Source: Meridianimarinicoccus sp. MJW13 (lineage in GTDB: Bacteria > Pseudomonadota > Alphaproteobacteria > Rhodobacterales > Rhodobacteraceae). From it: DNA of 64,000 nt. Of the stretch, positions 56,166 to 64,000 are shown in pieces. A program made the translations under genes and the position numbers. The stretch covers positions 248,001 through 312,000 of the forward strand of contig NZ_JACNMU010000007.1 in assembly GCF_014901205.1 (NCBI RefSeq), written 5' to 3'. Under the pieces are notes generated by a model, which ran no database searches, was not told where the DNA came from, and worked only from the letters and a program-made list of their open reading frames with translations. Numbering within the stretch: position 1 is the stretch's first letter; every line of letters begins with the position of its first letter.

Positions 56166-56320
56166 AACGGATCCTCCCCGACAGAAGCGACAGTTTTGCC
56201 GGCAAGGATGTGCGCGAAGTGATCTGGGAACAAGTCTGACGCGGCGTTTCGTCAGAATTTACGCAGCGCCGCAGTGCCCCACCGGCGATCAGAACCGCCA
56301 GAGGGGCACCGGGGACGGGC

Positions 56321-58114
56321 CTATTCCGCCGCCATGCCTTGTGTGAACTGCAAGCGCGCCAGCCGGGCGTACAGGCCGCCTTCGGCCACAAGCTGATCGT
56401 GGGTTCCTTCGGCGACGATGCGGCCCTCGTCGAAGACCACGATGCGGTCGGCCTTCTTCACGGTGGCCAGACGGTGCGCGATGATCACCGTGGTGCGGTC
56501 GCGGGCCAGCGATTCCACGGCACTTTGCACCAGCATCTCGCTTTCCGCGTCCAGCGCCGAGGTGGCCTCGTCCAGCAGCAGCACCGGCGCGTCGCGCAGG
56601 ATGGCGCGGGCGATGGCGATGCGCTGTTTCTGGCCGCCCGACAGCATCACGCCGCGTTCGCCCAGATAGCTGGCATAGCCGTCCGGCAGGGCCGAGATGA
56701 ACCCGTCGGCGGCGGCAGCGCGGGCGGCGGCGCGCACCTCGTCGTCGCTGGCCTCGGGGCGGCCGAAGCGGATGTTCTCCAGCGCGGTATCGGCGAAGAT
56801 CACCGGTTCCTGCGGCACCAGCGCGATCTGGCGGCGGAAGTCGTCGCGCGCCATGTCGCGCAGGTCCTGCCCGTCCATCCGCACCACGCCCGACTGCGGG
56901 TCATAGAACCGCAGCAGCATTTGCAGCACCGTGGTCTTGCCAGCGCCCGAGGGTCCGACCAGCGCCACGGTTTCACCCGGTGCCACGGTCAGGCTGATGC
57001 CGTTCAGCGCGGCGGCATCGGGGCGCGTGGGATAGTGGAACACGACCTCATCCAGTTCCAGCTCGCCCCGGCCCGGATTGACGGCCGGCACCGGATGGGC
57101 CGGATCGGTGACTGTATCCTCGGCGTGCAGCAGGTCGGCCAGCCGTTCGGTCGCGCCCGCGGCGCGCTGCAGCTCACCCCAGATCTCGGACAGGGCCGCG
57201 GTGGAAGCCGCCATGATTGCGGCATAGATCACGAATTGCACCAGCTCGCCGATGCTCATGACATCCGCCCGCACATCGCGCGCGCCGACCCAGAGCACAC
57301 CGACAATGCCCGCAAATACCAGGAAGATGACGATCACGGTCAGCGCCGCGCGCACGGTGATGCGCGACTTGGCAGCCTCGAATGACCGTTCGGTCACATC
57401 GGCGAACATGGCGCGCGACTGCGGCTCGTGGCTGAAGGCCTGCACGGTCTGCACCGACAGCAGCGTTTCCGACGCCTTGCCCGAGCTTTGCGCGATCCAG
57501 TCCTGGTTTTCACGGCTCAGCTTGCGCACCCGGCGCCCCAGCGCGATGATTGGCACGATCACCACCGGCACCAGCAGCAGCACCAGCCCGGTCAGCTTGG
57601 CACTGGTCAGCAGCATCATCAGCAGCCCGCCGAAGAACAACAGCACGTTGCGCAGGAACCACGAGATCGACGATCCGATCACCGACAGGATCAGCGTGGT
57701 GTCGGTGGTGATCCGGCTGAGAACCTCGCCGGTCATGGTCTTTTCATAGAAGGCCGGGCTCATCCCCACCATGCGGTCGAACACGGCGGTGCGGATGTCG
57801 GCCACCACGCGCTCGCCCAGCCGGGTCACCATGTAGTATCGGACGCCGGTGCCCAGGGCCAGGGCGGCGGCAATGACGAGCGCGGCAAAGAAATACTGGT
57901 CCAGAAGCTCGGCCGCGCCGGACTGGAAGCCGTCCACCACCCGGCGCACGGCCAACGGCAGCACCAGCGAGATGAAGGCGGTAAAGACCAGCGCCACGCC
58001 TGCCCCGGCCACCAGCGGCTTGTAGCGCATCAGGAACGGCACCAGCCCGCGAAGCGCGCCGATGCGTTTGGATTTCTCCCGCTCCTGATCCGTCGTCTTG
58101 GGTGTTCTGGCCAT
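56321..58114 (-). CDS. MsbA-like ABC exporter (fused permease-ATPase)
   Basis: A 597-residue half-transporter: six membrane segments in the first about 330 residues, then an ATPase domain. Walker A is VGPSGAGKTTVLQMLLRFYD, the signature is VMLSGGQKQRIAIARAILRD, Walker B is LLLDEATSALDAES and the H-loop is VIIAHRLATVKKADRIVVFD. A longer upstream extension would overlap tRNA-Gly, so MARTPK at 58114 is the start. It probably exports a lipid or drug; the substrate is unknown. Confidence 0.9.
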   Translation of the reverse strand: MARTPKTTDQEREKSKRIGALRGLVPFLMRYKPLVAGAGVALVFTAFISLVLPLAVRRVVDGFQSGAAELLDQYFFAALVIAAALALGTGVRYYMVTRLGERVVADIRTAVFDRMVGMSPAFYEKTMTGEVLSRITTDTTLILSVIGSSISWFLRNVLLFFGGLLMMLLTSAKLTGLVLLLVPVVIVPIIALGRRVRKLSRENQDWIAQSSGKASETLLSVQTVQAFSHEPQSRAMFADVTERSFEAAKSRITVRAALTVIVIFLVFAGIVGVLWVGARDVRADVMSIGELVQFVIYAAIMAASTAALSEIWGELQRAAGATERLADLLHAEDTVTDPAHPVPAVNPGRGELELDEVVFHYPTRPDAAALNGISLTVAPGETVALVGPSGAGKTTVLQMLLRFYDPQSGVVRMDGQDLRDMARDDFRRQIALVPQEPVIFADTALENIRFGRPEASDDEVRAAARAAAADGFISALPDGYASYLGERGVMLSGGQKQRIAIARAILRDAPVLLLDEATSALDAESEMLVQSAVESLARDRTTVIIAHRLATVKKADRIVVFDEGRIVAEGTHDQLVAEGGLYARLARLQFTQGMAAE

Positions 58115-58228
58115 GTCCTGTCTCCGCGAGTTTGCGATGGTGTACCCATTGCGGGACCGGGCAACAAGACATCGCGCACGGGCCGGAAAGTCACAGGCGG
58201 GCAGCGGCAGAAAATGGATCGGGAAGGC

Positions 58229-58302
58229 TGGAGCGGGCGGCGGGAATCGAACCCGCGTCATTAGCTTGGAAGGCTAAGGTCTTACCACTACACAACGCCC
58301 GC
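58229..58302 (-). tRNA. tRNA-Gly (TCC)
   Basis: A 74-base cloverleaf on the minus strand. Acceptor stem GCGGGCG / CGCCCGC, anticodon loop CTTCCAA (TCC), T arm GCGGGTTCGATTCCCGC, encoded CCA. Reads GGA/GGG codons. Confidence 0.96.
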
Positions 58303-58396
58303 GCAGTGTAGGCTGCTGATATTTCATCGCCAAACCGGGGTCAATACCGAACCCCAAGGCAGGCGGAACCAAGTGGCCCCACCTGCTCTTCGGCGC

Positions 58397-59320
58397 TCAG
58401 TACTTGCTGGGCACATACAATTCGGGCGGCAGCACCGCGCGCTCGTATTCCTTGTTGTAGACCCGTTCGGGCAGCGAGATGTCCTCGTGCGGCACCGGCT
58501 CATAGGGGATCAGGCTGAGCAGATGGTCGATGCAGTTCAGCCGCGCCCGTTTCTTGTCGTTGCCTTCAACGATGAACCACGGGGCCTCGGGGATGTTGGT
58601 CCGGGCCAGAGTTTCTTCCTTGGCCTTGGTATACTGCTCCCACCGCACGCGGCTTTGCAGGTCCATCGGCGACAGTTTCCACTGTTTCAGCGGATCATGG
58701 ATGCGCATCAGGAAGCGCATCTGCTGTTCCTCGTCGGTGATCGAGAACCAGTATTTCACCACCCGGATGCCCGAGCGCACCAGCATCCGCTCAAACTCCG
58801 GCACGTCGTGGAAGAACTGCTCGACCTGATCCTTGTTGGCAAAGCCCATGACCTTTTCCACGCCCGCGCGGTTGTACCAACTGCGGTCGAACAGCACGAT
58901 CTCGCCCGCCGCCGGCAGGTGCGGCACATAGCGCTGAAAATACCATTGGGTCTTTTCCCGCTCGCTGGGGGCGGGCAGCGCGACGACGCGGCAGACGCGC
59001 GGGTTCAGCCGCTGGGTGATGCGTTTGATGACCCCGCCCTTGCCCGCGCTGTCACGGCCTTCGAAGATCACCACGATCTTTTCGCCCGAATGCTGCACCC
59101 AGTCCTGCAGCTTGATCAGCTCGGCCTGCAGCGACAGCAGCTTGCGGAAATAGTCGCGCCGTTCAAGGCTGGGCGGATGCGCCTTGCGATAGATCTTGCG
59201 GATTTCCAGCGACAGGGCGGGTTCGGACATCTCAAGCTCGAAATCTTCGTCCAGCGTGTCGGCCAATTCGGCCTCTAGCCAGTCACGACCTGCGTCGTCT
59301 TCGGTGAATTCGTTTGCCAT
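58397..59320 (-). CDS. ppk2: Polyphosphate kinase 2
   Basis: Transfers phosphate between polyphosphate and nucleotides; 307 residues, class I single-domain PPK2. Walker A: VIFEGRDSAGKGGVIKRITQ at about 85-104; Walker B region LFDRSWYNRAGVEKVMGF; lid lysines/arginines in RFLMRIHDPLKQWKLSPMD. The ATG at 59320 is preferred to the GTG at 59323 because AGGGGA spaces better. It lies downstream of hemC on the same strand with a 78-base gap. Confidence 0.94.
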   Translation of the reverse strand: MANEFTEDDAGRDWLEAELADTLDEDFELEMSEPALSLEIRKIYRKAHPPSLERRDYFRKLLSLQAELIKLQDWVQHSGEKIVVIFEGRDSAGKGGVIKRITQRLNPRVCRVVALPAPSEREKTQWYFQRYVPHLPAAGEIVLFDRSWYNRAGVEKVMGFANKDQVEQFFHDVPEFERMLVRSGIRVVKYWFSITDEEQQMRFLMRIHDPLKQWKLSPMDLQSRVRWEQYTKAKEETLARTNIPEAPWFIVEGNDKKRARLNCIDHLLSLIPYEPVPHEDISLPERVYNKEYERAVLPPELYVPSKY

Positions 59321-59401
59321 CACAGTTTCCCCTTCTTGCCAGAGCTGGCAACCGCCACGTTCCCGGCGCGCGACGTGACGGTTTTACAATCTGATCCCTG
59401 T

Positions 59402-60361
59402 CTAGGTGCGCCAATCGAAGAAATTCTTGCCCGCGCGCGCCAGAAGCCGCTGCGCCATGTCCCGACCCAGGGCGGCGCCATCCTCGATCGGGGCGTCCGC
59501 GGCATCGGTCAGCGATTCCGAGCCGTCGGTGCGCAGGATCTCGCCGCGCAGGTGCAGGGTTCCGCCGGACAGCTCCGCCAGTCCGGCAATCGGTGTTTCG
59601 CAGGATCCGTCCAGCGCCGCCAGGAAGGCGCGTTCGGCGGCCAACCGCTGACCCGTCGGAGTGTCGTGGATCGCCTCCAGCATCTCGGCGGCGCGGCTGT
59701 CGTCGGCGCGGCGTTCGATACCGATGGCCCCTTGCGCCACCGCCGGCAGCATGTCCTCGGGCGCGATGGCGGTGCGGACAACCTGCGTCATCTGCAACCG
59801 GTTCAGCCCGGCCATGGCCAGGAAGGTGGCCTGGGCAACCCCCTCCTCCAGCTTCTTCATGCGGGTCTGCACGTTGCCGCGAAATTCCACCAGCGTCAGG
59901 TCGGGGCGGCGGTGCGCCAGTTGCGCGCGGCGGCGCAGGCTGGACGAGCCCACCACCGCGCCCTCGGGCAGATCGGTCAGCGACGCATGGTCGGGCGAAA
60001 TGAAGGCATCGCGCACGTCCTCGCGCGGCAGGTAGCAGTCCAGCACCAGCCCCTCGGGTTGCAGCACCGGCATGTCCTTCATGGAATGCACCGCGATGTC
60101 GATCTTGCCCGACAGCATGTCCTGCTCGATCTCGCGGGTGAACAGGCCCTTGCCGCCCAGTTCCTTCAACGGCTTGTCCGCGTCGATCAGCGCCCGGTCG
60201 TCGCCGGTGGTCTTGATGACCACGATCTCGAAGGCCGCGGGCGGCAGGTCAAAGGCTGCCGCCAGCCTGTCGCGGGTTTCATGCGCCTGTGCCAGGGCCA
60301 GCGGAGAGCCGCGGGTGCCGATGCGAAGGGGCGAAGTCGGGGTCGGAAGCGTGATCGTCAT
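59402..60361 (-). CDS. hemC: Hydroxymethylbilane synthase (porphobilinogen deaminase)
   Basis: Condenses four porphobilinogens in tetrapyrrole synthesis; 319 residues. The dipyrromethane cofactor Cys is Cys254 in DGSCETPIAG. Other motifs: RIGTRGSPLALAQAHETRD at the start, DIAVHSMKDMP (catalytic Asp region) and GSSSLRRRAQLAHRRPDL. It is divergent from hemE with about 100 bases between, a shared control region for two successive tetrapyrrole steps (the uroporphyrinogen-III synthase gene is not in the window). Confidence 0.97.
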   Translation of the reverse strand: MTITLPTPTSPLRIGTRGSPLALAQAHETRDRLAAAFDLPPAAFEIVVIKTTGDDRALIDADKPLKELGGKGLFTREIEQDMLSGKIDIAVHSMKDMPVLQPEGLVLDCYLPREDVRDAFISPDHASLTDLPEGAVVGSSSLRRRAQLAHRRPDLTLVEFRGNVQTRMKKLEEGVAQATFLAMAGLNRLQMTQVVRTAIAPEDMLPAVAQGAIGIERRADDSRAAEMLEAIHDTPTGQRLAAERAFLAALDGSCETPIAGLAELSGGTLHLRGEILRTDGSESLTDAADAPIEDGAALGRDMAQRLLARAGKNFFDWRT

Positions 60362-60462
60362 GGCAATTCCCTAGACCCGCCGCGTCGGCGTGACAACTGC
60401 CGATGCGTTGACTTTCTGGCGCAGGTGCGGGACCACCAAGGCAACAAGCGACGGGGTATGTC

Positions 60463-61500
60463 ATGGCCGAACAAAAAAAACTTCTGCGCAGTCTTGCGGG
60501 CGAGACCCAGGATGTGCCGCCGATCTGGATGATGCGGCAGGCCGGGCGTTACCTGCCCGAGTACCGCGCGACGCGGGAACAGGCCGGGGATTTCCTGTCC
60601 CTGTGCTACAACCCGGAACTCGCAGCCGAAGTCACGCTGCAACCCATCCGCCGCTATGGCTTTGATGCGGCGATCCTTTTTGCCGATATCCTGCTGATCC
60701 CCGACGCGCTGGGGGCGGATCTGTGGTTTGTCACGGGCGAAGGCCCGCGCCTGTCCACAACCACCACGGAAGAGGATTTCGGCAAGCTGTGTCATGCCGC
60801 CGACATCCACGATCACCTGTCCCCGGTCTATGAAACCCTGCGCATCCTGCGGCGCGAATTGCCTGCCGAGACCGCGCTGATCGGCTTTGCCGGGGCGCCC
60901 TGGACGGTGGCCACCTACATGATTGCCGGGCAAGGCACCCCGGATCAGGCCCCGGCGCATGCGCTGATCGCCGAGAATCGCGAGCTGTTTCATGCCATTA
61001 TCGGGCGGCTGACCAATGCCACCATCGAATATCTCTCGGCCCAGATCGACGCCGGGGCCGAGGTGGTGAAGCTGTTCGACAGCTGGGCCGGATCGCTGAA
61101 GGGCGACGATTTCACCAATTACGCGCTGGAACCGGCGCGCCAGATCATCGCAGCCTTGAAAGAGCGGCACCCCGAAATCCCGATCATTGCCTTCCCGCGC
61201 GAAGCGGGCGAACGCTATATCGGCTTTGCCAAGGCCAGCGGGGCCGATTGCGTGGCGCTGGACAATTCGGTCGATGCGGCCTGGGCGGCCGAACATGTGC
61301 AGGTCGACGGCTGTGTGCAGGGCAACCTTGCGTCCAGCCATATGGTCACCGGCGGGCAGGATCTGGTGGACGAGGTCCGGCGCATCCGGCAGGCGTTCTC
61401 GGGCGGGCCGCATATCTTCAACCTGGGCCACGGGATCACCCCGGACGCCGATCCCGACAATGTCGCGCTGATGATCGAAACCCTGCGCGAGACCACCTGA
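60463..61500 (+). CDS. hemE: Uroporphyrinogen decarboxylase
   Basis: Decarboxylates uroporphyrinogen III to coproporphyrinogen III; 345 residues. The N-terminal signature [20 protein letters not shown] contains the substrate-binding Arg residues. [14 protein letters not shown] and the catalytic Asp region [14 protein letters not shown] are present, with [16 protein letters not shown] near the end. It is divergent from hemC; a TTGACT in the gap could be a -35. Confidence 0.97.
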   Translation: MAEQKKLLRSLAGETQDVPPIWMMRQAGRYLPEYRATREQAGDFLSLCYNPELAAEVTLQPIRRYGFDAAILFADILLIPDALGADLWFVTGEGPRLSTTTTEEDFGKLCHAADIHDHLSPVYETLRILRRELPAETALIGFAGAPWTVATYMIAGQGTPDQAPAHALIAENRELFHAIIGRLTNATIEYLSAQIDAGAEVVKLFDSWAGSLKGDDFTNYALEPARQIIAALKERHPEIPIIAFPREAGERYIGFAKASGADCVALDNSVDAAWAAEHVQVDGCVQGNLASSHMVTGGQDLVDEVRRIRQAFSGGPHIFNLGHGITPDADPDNVALMIETLRETT

Positions 61501-61542
61501 AGCGGCGGGCTGGAAAAGGTCTGGCCGGCGTATGGCTGACGT

Positions 61543-62373
61543 ATGGCAACCGGGCCGGTGATGGACGGGCTGTTCTTTCCGCTGTCAAAGCTGTTCTGGA
61601 TGGCGGCCCGCCCCGAAAGCTGGCTGCTGGGGCTGATGCTGCTGGCGCTGGCCGGTCTGCTGCTGCATCGGCGGCCGCTGGCGGTCACGGCGCTGTCGCT
61701 GGCCATTGCCGCTTTTCTGGTCATCGCCCTGCTGCGCCCCGCCTACACGCTGCTGGGCCCGCTGGAGCGCGCCTACCCCGCCAACCCTGACCTGGCCGCC
61801 CCGGCGGCCATCGTGGTGCTGGGCGGCGGCGAGGAGGCCGTGCGCACCGACACCTACGGCCAGCCGCACATCAGCGACAAGGGCGACCGGTTTCTGACAG
61901 CCATCGCGCTGGCCCGGCAATACCCCGAAGCACGGGTCGTCTTCACCGGCGGCACCGGCTGGTTCCGCACAGGCTTTCTGCCCGGTTCCGAGGTCGCGCG
62001 GCAGATCTTCACCGGCGCCGGGATTGCACAGGATCGCCTGATCCTGGAAGGCCGCTCGCTGAACACCTGGCAAAACGCGGTGAACACCCTGCCGCTGATG
62101 GACGGCCTGCCCGAGGGCGGGATCGTGCTGGTCACATCCGCCTTTCACATGCGCCGCAGCGTCGAGGTCTTCTGCGCCGCCGGCTGGCGCAATCTGGTGC
62201 CCTATCCCACCGATTTTCGAATCCTGCCGCAGGGGCACCGGCTGGGCTGGCGCTTTGCCGAAAACCTTGCGGAATTGAATCTGGCGGCAAAGGAATGGAT
62301 CGGGCTGTTGGCTTATCGCCACACTGGACGCGGCGTCACCCCGCAAGATCGTCCCGGCTGTTTGTTGCCCTGA
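61543..62373 (+). CDS. YdcF/SanA-like DUF218 membrane protein
   Basis: A 276-residue protein. Two membrane segments lie at about 20-68 (LMLLALAGLLLHRRPLAVTA). The DUF218 domain follows with AAIVVLGGGEEAVRTDTYGQ, ARVVFTGGTGWFRTGF, RSLNTWQNAVNTLPLM and VTSAFHMRRSVEVFCAAG, the conserved Asn, Thr and His motifs of the family. ElyC and SanA, its better-known relatives, affect envelope integrity. It follows hemE by 42 bases and may be cotranscribed. Confidence 0.85.
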   Translation: MATGPVMDGLFFPLSKLFWMAARPESWLLGLMLLALAGLLLHRRPLAVTALSLAIAAFLVIALLRPAYTLLGPLERAYPANPDLAAPAAIVVLGGGEEAVRTDTYGQPHISDKGDRFLTAIALARQYPEARVVFTGGTGWFRTGFLPGSEVARQIFTGAGIAQDRLILEGRSLNTWQNAVNTLPLMDGLPEGGIVLVTSAFHMRRSVEVFCAAGWRNLVPYPTDFRILPQGHRLGWRFAENLAELNLAAKEWIGLLAYRHTGRGVTPQDRPGCLLP

Positions 62374-62471
62374 CCCAAGGTCGCACAAGGAGGAACACTC
62401 GCAACCTGACAGGCGGCGGTGAAATTCTCTCTTGCAGCGATGCCTGCCCGAGCATTTCTTCTGAGGAAAGA

Positions 62472-62488
62472 TGATTAATCATTAATCA
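62472..62488. promoter_or_regulatory. Perfect 17-base palindrome upstream of the orphan gene
   Basis: TGATTAATCATTAATCA is a perfect inverted repeat around a central C, inside a 258-base AT-rich interval. Typical of a dimeric-regulator operator; the regulator is unknown. Confidence 0.45.
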
Positions 62489-62631
62489 CCCTGGGAAGAA
62501 ATATACGCGGCAAGTAGCATATCAGTTGAACCAAATCTTCACGGATTGTTAAGATTTAGGATGAAACAAGTAGTTAACGTCCTGTTGCTGCGACAGGGCA
62601 TGTGAGTCCGGTGTTGGGGGAGTACTGCCAG

Positions 62632-63027
62632 ATGATTGATGAAACCGTTCTGCGGTCACAAACAGACGTGTCATTGGGCATCTTTTCTTTCCCGACACCA
62701 CGTCCGGCAAATCCGCCTGCCGACGTTGGCGCCGACCCGCATCCCGGCTGGCTGCACCAGATCCGTGTGCTGGACATCCGTCTTGCCAATACCTCTGAGC
62801 AATCGCCGAAATGGTCCGCCGCATGGTCTGAGCGCGAGCATCTGACCCATCAGATGTGCCGCACATCGCCGTCCACCTGGGACGGGCTGGTCGCCCAGCT
62901 TGCCTGGATCAATGAAGAGATTGCCCCGGTGTTGTCCGACGCCACCGACACCGCCTATCCGACGGCGCTGGAGTGTATTCGCGACGCCGTCGAGACCCTG
63001 CGCGGCAGGTACACCCCCAAGGATTGA
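62632..63027 (+). CDS. Orphan hypothetical protein
   Basis: A 131-residue soluble protein that I do not recognise. It starts MIDETVLRSQTDVSLGIFSF and continues with a Pro-rich stretch (PTPRPANPPADVGADPHPG). The rest is mostly helical and polar with several Trp residues (WLHQIRVLDIRLAN; PKWSAAWSEREHLTHQM; WDGLVAQLAWINEEIAPVL). No signal peptide or membrane helix. A GTG at 62602 is an alternative start. Codon use is that of the genome, while the 258 bases before it are clearly more AT-rich. Confidence 0.62.
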   Translation: MIDETVLRSQTDVSLGIFSFPTPRPANPPADVGADPHPGWLHQIRVLDIRLANTSEQSPKWSAAWSEREHLTHQMCRTSPSTWDGLVAQLAWINEEIAPVLSDATDTAYPTALECIRDAVETLRGRYTPKD

Positions 63028-63306
63028 AACCGCCAACCTCTTGGCCCCGTCGGCGACCACCGTCATGCGGAGGCAATCGTTGTGCGTGCTCCCGGTCCGG
63101 CCGCGCATGCGTTGGGAGCCGCGGGACTTGCGCCTGACAGTTGGGACTACGCGCCCGCCTGATCGACTGGACCGTGATTTTCCAAATCTACCAAATGATC
63201 GCGTTTTTTGCCGGTTTGTGTGATTATGCACAGAAATCCGGAAAGCCGGCCCAATCAGTTCGTTAATTGCAGACCTCAGACCCCGGAGACCGGAGGATGC
63301 GCGGCG

Positions 63307-63426
63307 TTACTCGGCCGGGTGCCGGCCTTTTGCATCCAACTTGCGCGCCTCGCGGCGCAACAGAAGGGCACCGGCCGCGGCAACGGCCAGAGCAATCACG
63401 GGAACGATGAAATCGAAGAAGCTCAT
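63307..63426 (-). CDS. Very small membrane protein
   Basis: A 39-residue protein: MSFFDFIVPVIALAVAAAGA, then LLLRREARKLDAKGRHPAE. One membrane helix, then a positively charged tail. AAGGAG lies eight bases before the ATG, which overlaps the stop of the preceding 73-residue gene by four bases. No known family recognised. Confidence 0.65.
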   Translation of the reverse strand: MSFFDFIVPVIALAVAAAGALLLRREARKLDAKGRHPAE

Positions 63427-63644
63427 TGCGGCATCTCCTTGCGTATGTACCTTAAGATATAGTGCGAAACGCCGTGCAATGCGAGTCCGCCCGCGCCCCA
63501 CCATAGCGTGGTCAGCCTGACATTCTGCCAATCTTCCACGGCGGGACGCAAAATCGCGAAACCGATCAGGCCAAGGCCGATGGCGCTGATGAACCCGGCA
63601 AACAGCTTTACACGCTCATTGTGGGTGACCAGCGGATCCCGCAT
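63423..63644 (-). CDS. Small two-helix membrane protein
   Basis: A 73-residue protein with two hydrophobic segments (LFAGFISAIGLGLIGFAIL; LTTLWWGAGGLALHGVSHYI) separated by a polar loop, N- and C-termini basic. A strong ribosome site (GAAGGAGGCG) precedes the start. It is coupled by overlap to the 39-residue gene downstream. The pattern suits a small inner-membrane subunit or accessory protein; no named family is recognised. Confidence 0.7.
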   Translation of the reverse strand: MRDPLVTHNERVKLFAGFISAIGLGLIGFAILRPAVEDWQNVRLTTLWWGAGGLALHGVSHYILRYIRKEMPQ

Positions 63645-63891
63645 CCCGTAACGCCTCCTTCAGGCTGTGGCTGGGCCAGACGCCAACCGATGATGTGCAA
63701 ACACTGCGCCGGAACCGGCATGCTCGGTTGCGGATACCTGCGGTGTCAACACCGGGCACACCGGCGATGAGGCCGCCTTGCCAGGCCGCGCGTCAAGGTG
63801 TGGCCGTCGGAAATTCGCAAGCGGCGCGGTACACGGGTCAGCCTGAGGCACAGGTGTGGTCGCCTGGAAGACTTGAAGGGGTCTGTATGGA

Positions 63892-63966
<75 letters not shown>

Positions 63967-64000
63967 ATTTCCGGGCTGCGCGGTGTGGCGCCGCCGGTGT

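Noticed and set aside
58115-58261. N-terminal extension of the ABC exporter beginning MTRVRFPPPAP
   Set aside because: That string is tRNA-Gly read as protein; the true start is at 58114.
59324-59401. Stem between hemC and ppk2 as a terminator
   Set aside because: An imperfect stem is present but no T-run follows on the minus strand; read-through into ppk2 is likely.

Overview
The window is one continuous stretch of a GC-rich alphaproteobacterial chromosome, most likely from the order Rhodobacterales (Paracoccaceae / Roseobacter group). This rests on the very high third-position GC, on several families I associate with that order (a DUF6280-like protein, a DUF2927 lipoprotein, an IMPase-type HisN, a DUF5671 membrane protein) and on housekeeping genes of alphaproteobacterial type (gatC-gatA, rnpB, mreBCD-mrdA-rodA, leuA, hemC/hemE). 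I see no insertion sequence, prophage, CRISPR array or integrase. Three tRNA genes (Cys-GCA, Gly-TCC, Thr-GGT) and an RNase P RNA are present.

Layout. 0-9 kb: the end of an SLC13-type transporter, a YmdB-like phosphoesterase, 5-formyl-THF cyclo-ligase with mgtE, guanine deaminase, hisN, an Xre regulator, a quinone oxidoreductase, and a LysR regulator divergent from a DUF1127 gene. 9-19 kb: a Bax-inhibitor-1 protein, an acyltransferase, a small lipoprotein, rpmG, a TerB-like DUF533 protein, rnpB, an amidase, an Excalibur-like lipoprotein, gatA, gatC, a ceramidase-like protein, a metallo-beta-lactamase-fold hydrolase, a DUF5671 protein, tadA and an RluB-type pseudouridine synthase. 19.9-25.3 kb: a tight six-gene operon (tiny membrane peptide, XpaC, TelA, DUF2927 lipoprotein, SPFH-GYF protein, double zinc-ribbon membrane protein). 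It resembles the poorly understood tellurite/membrane-stress gene sets and is the best candidate here for an under-described system.

25-39 kb: fructokinase with dtd, a LysR regulator, a leucine-dehydrogenase-like enzyme, gpsA overlapping a sucrose-phosphatase-like HAD gene, then a complete xylose locus: a ROK-family xylR divergent from xylF-xylH-xylG-xylB-xylA, with a convincing ROK-type operator between them. efp, a DUF6280-like gene, cobQ, a TolC-type outer-membrane protein and a PIMT-like methyltransferase follow. 43-47 kb: tRNA-Cys, an SDR, a secreted beta-propeller protein, and leuA preceded by a clear leucine leader peptide and a second small ORF. 47.7-53.3 kb: the cell-elongation operon mreB-mreC-mreD-mrdA-rodA. 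53-64 kb: ghrA, an acyl-CoA synthetase, an MsbA-like ABC exporter, tRNA-Gly, ppk2, divergent hemC and hemE, a YdcF-like protein, an orphan hypothetical gene behind an AT-rich region with a perfect palindrome, two tiny overlapping membrane-protein genes and tRNA-Thr.

All assignments were made by reading translations and motifs by eye. No database search or folding program was run.
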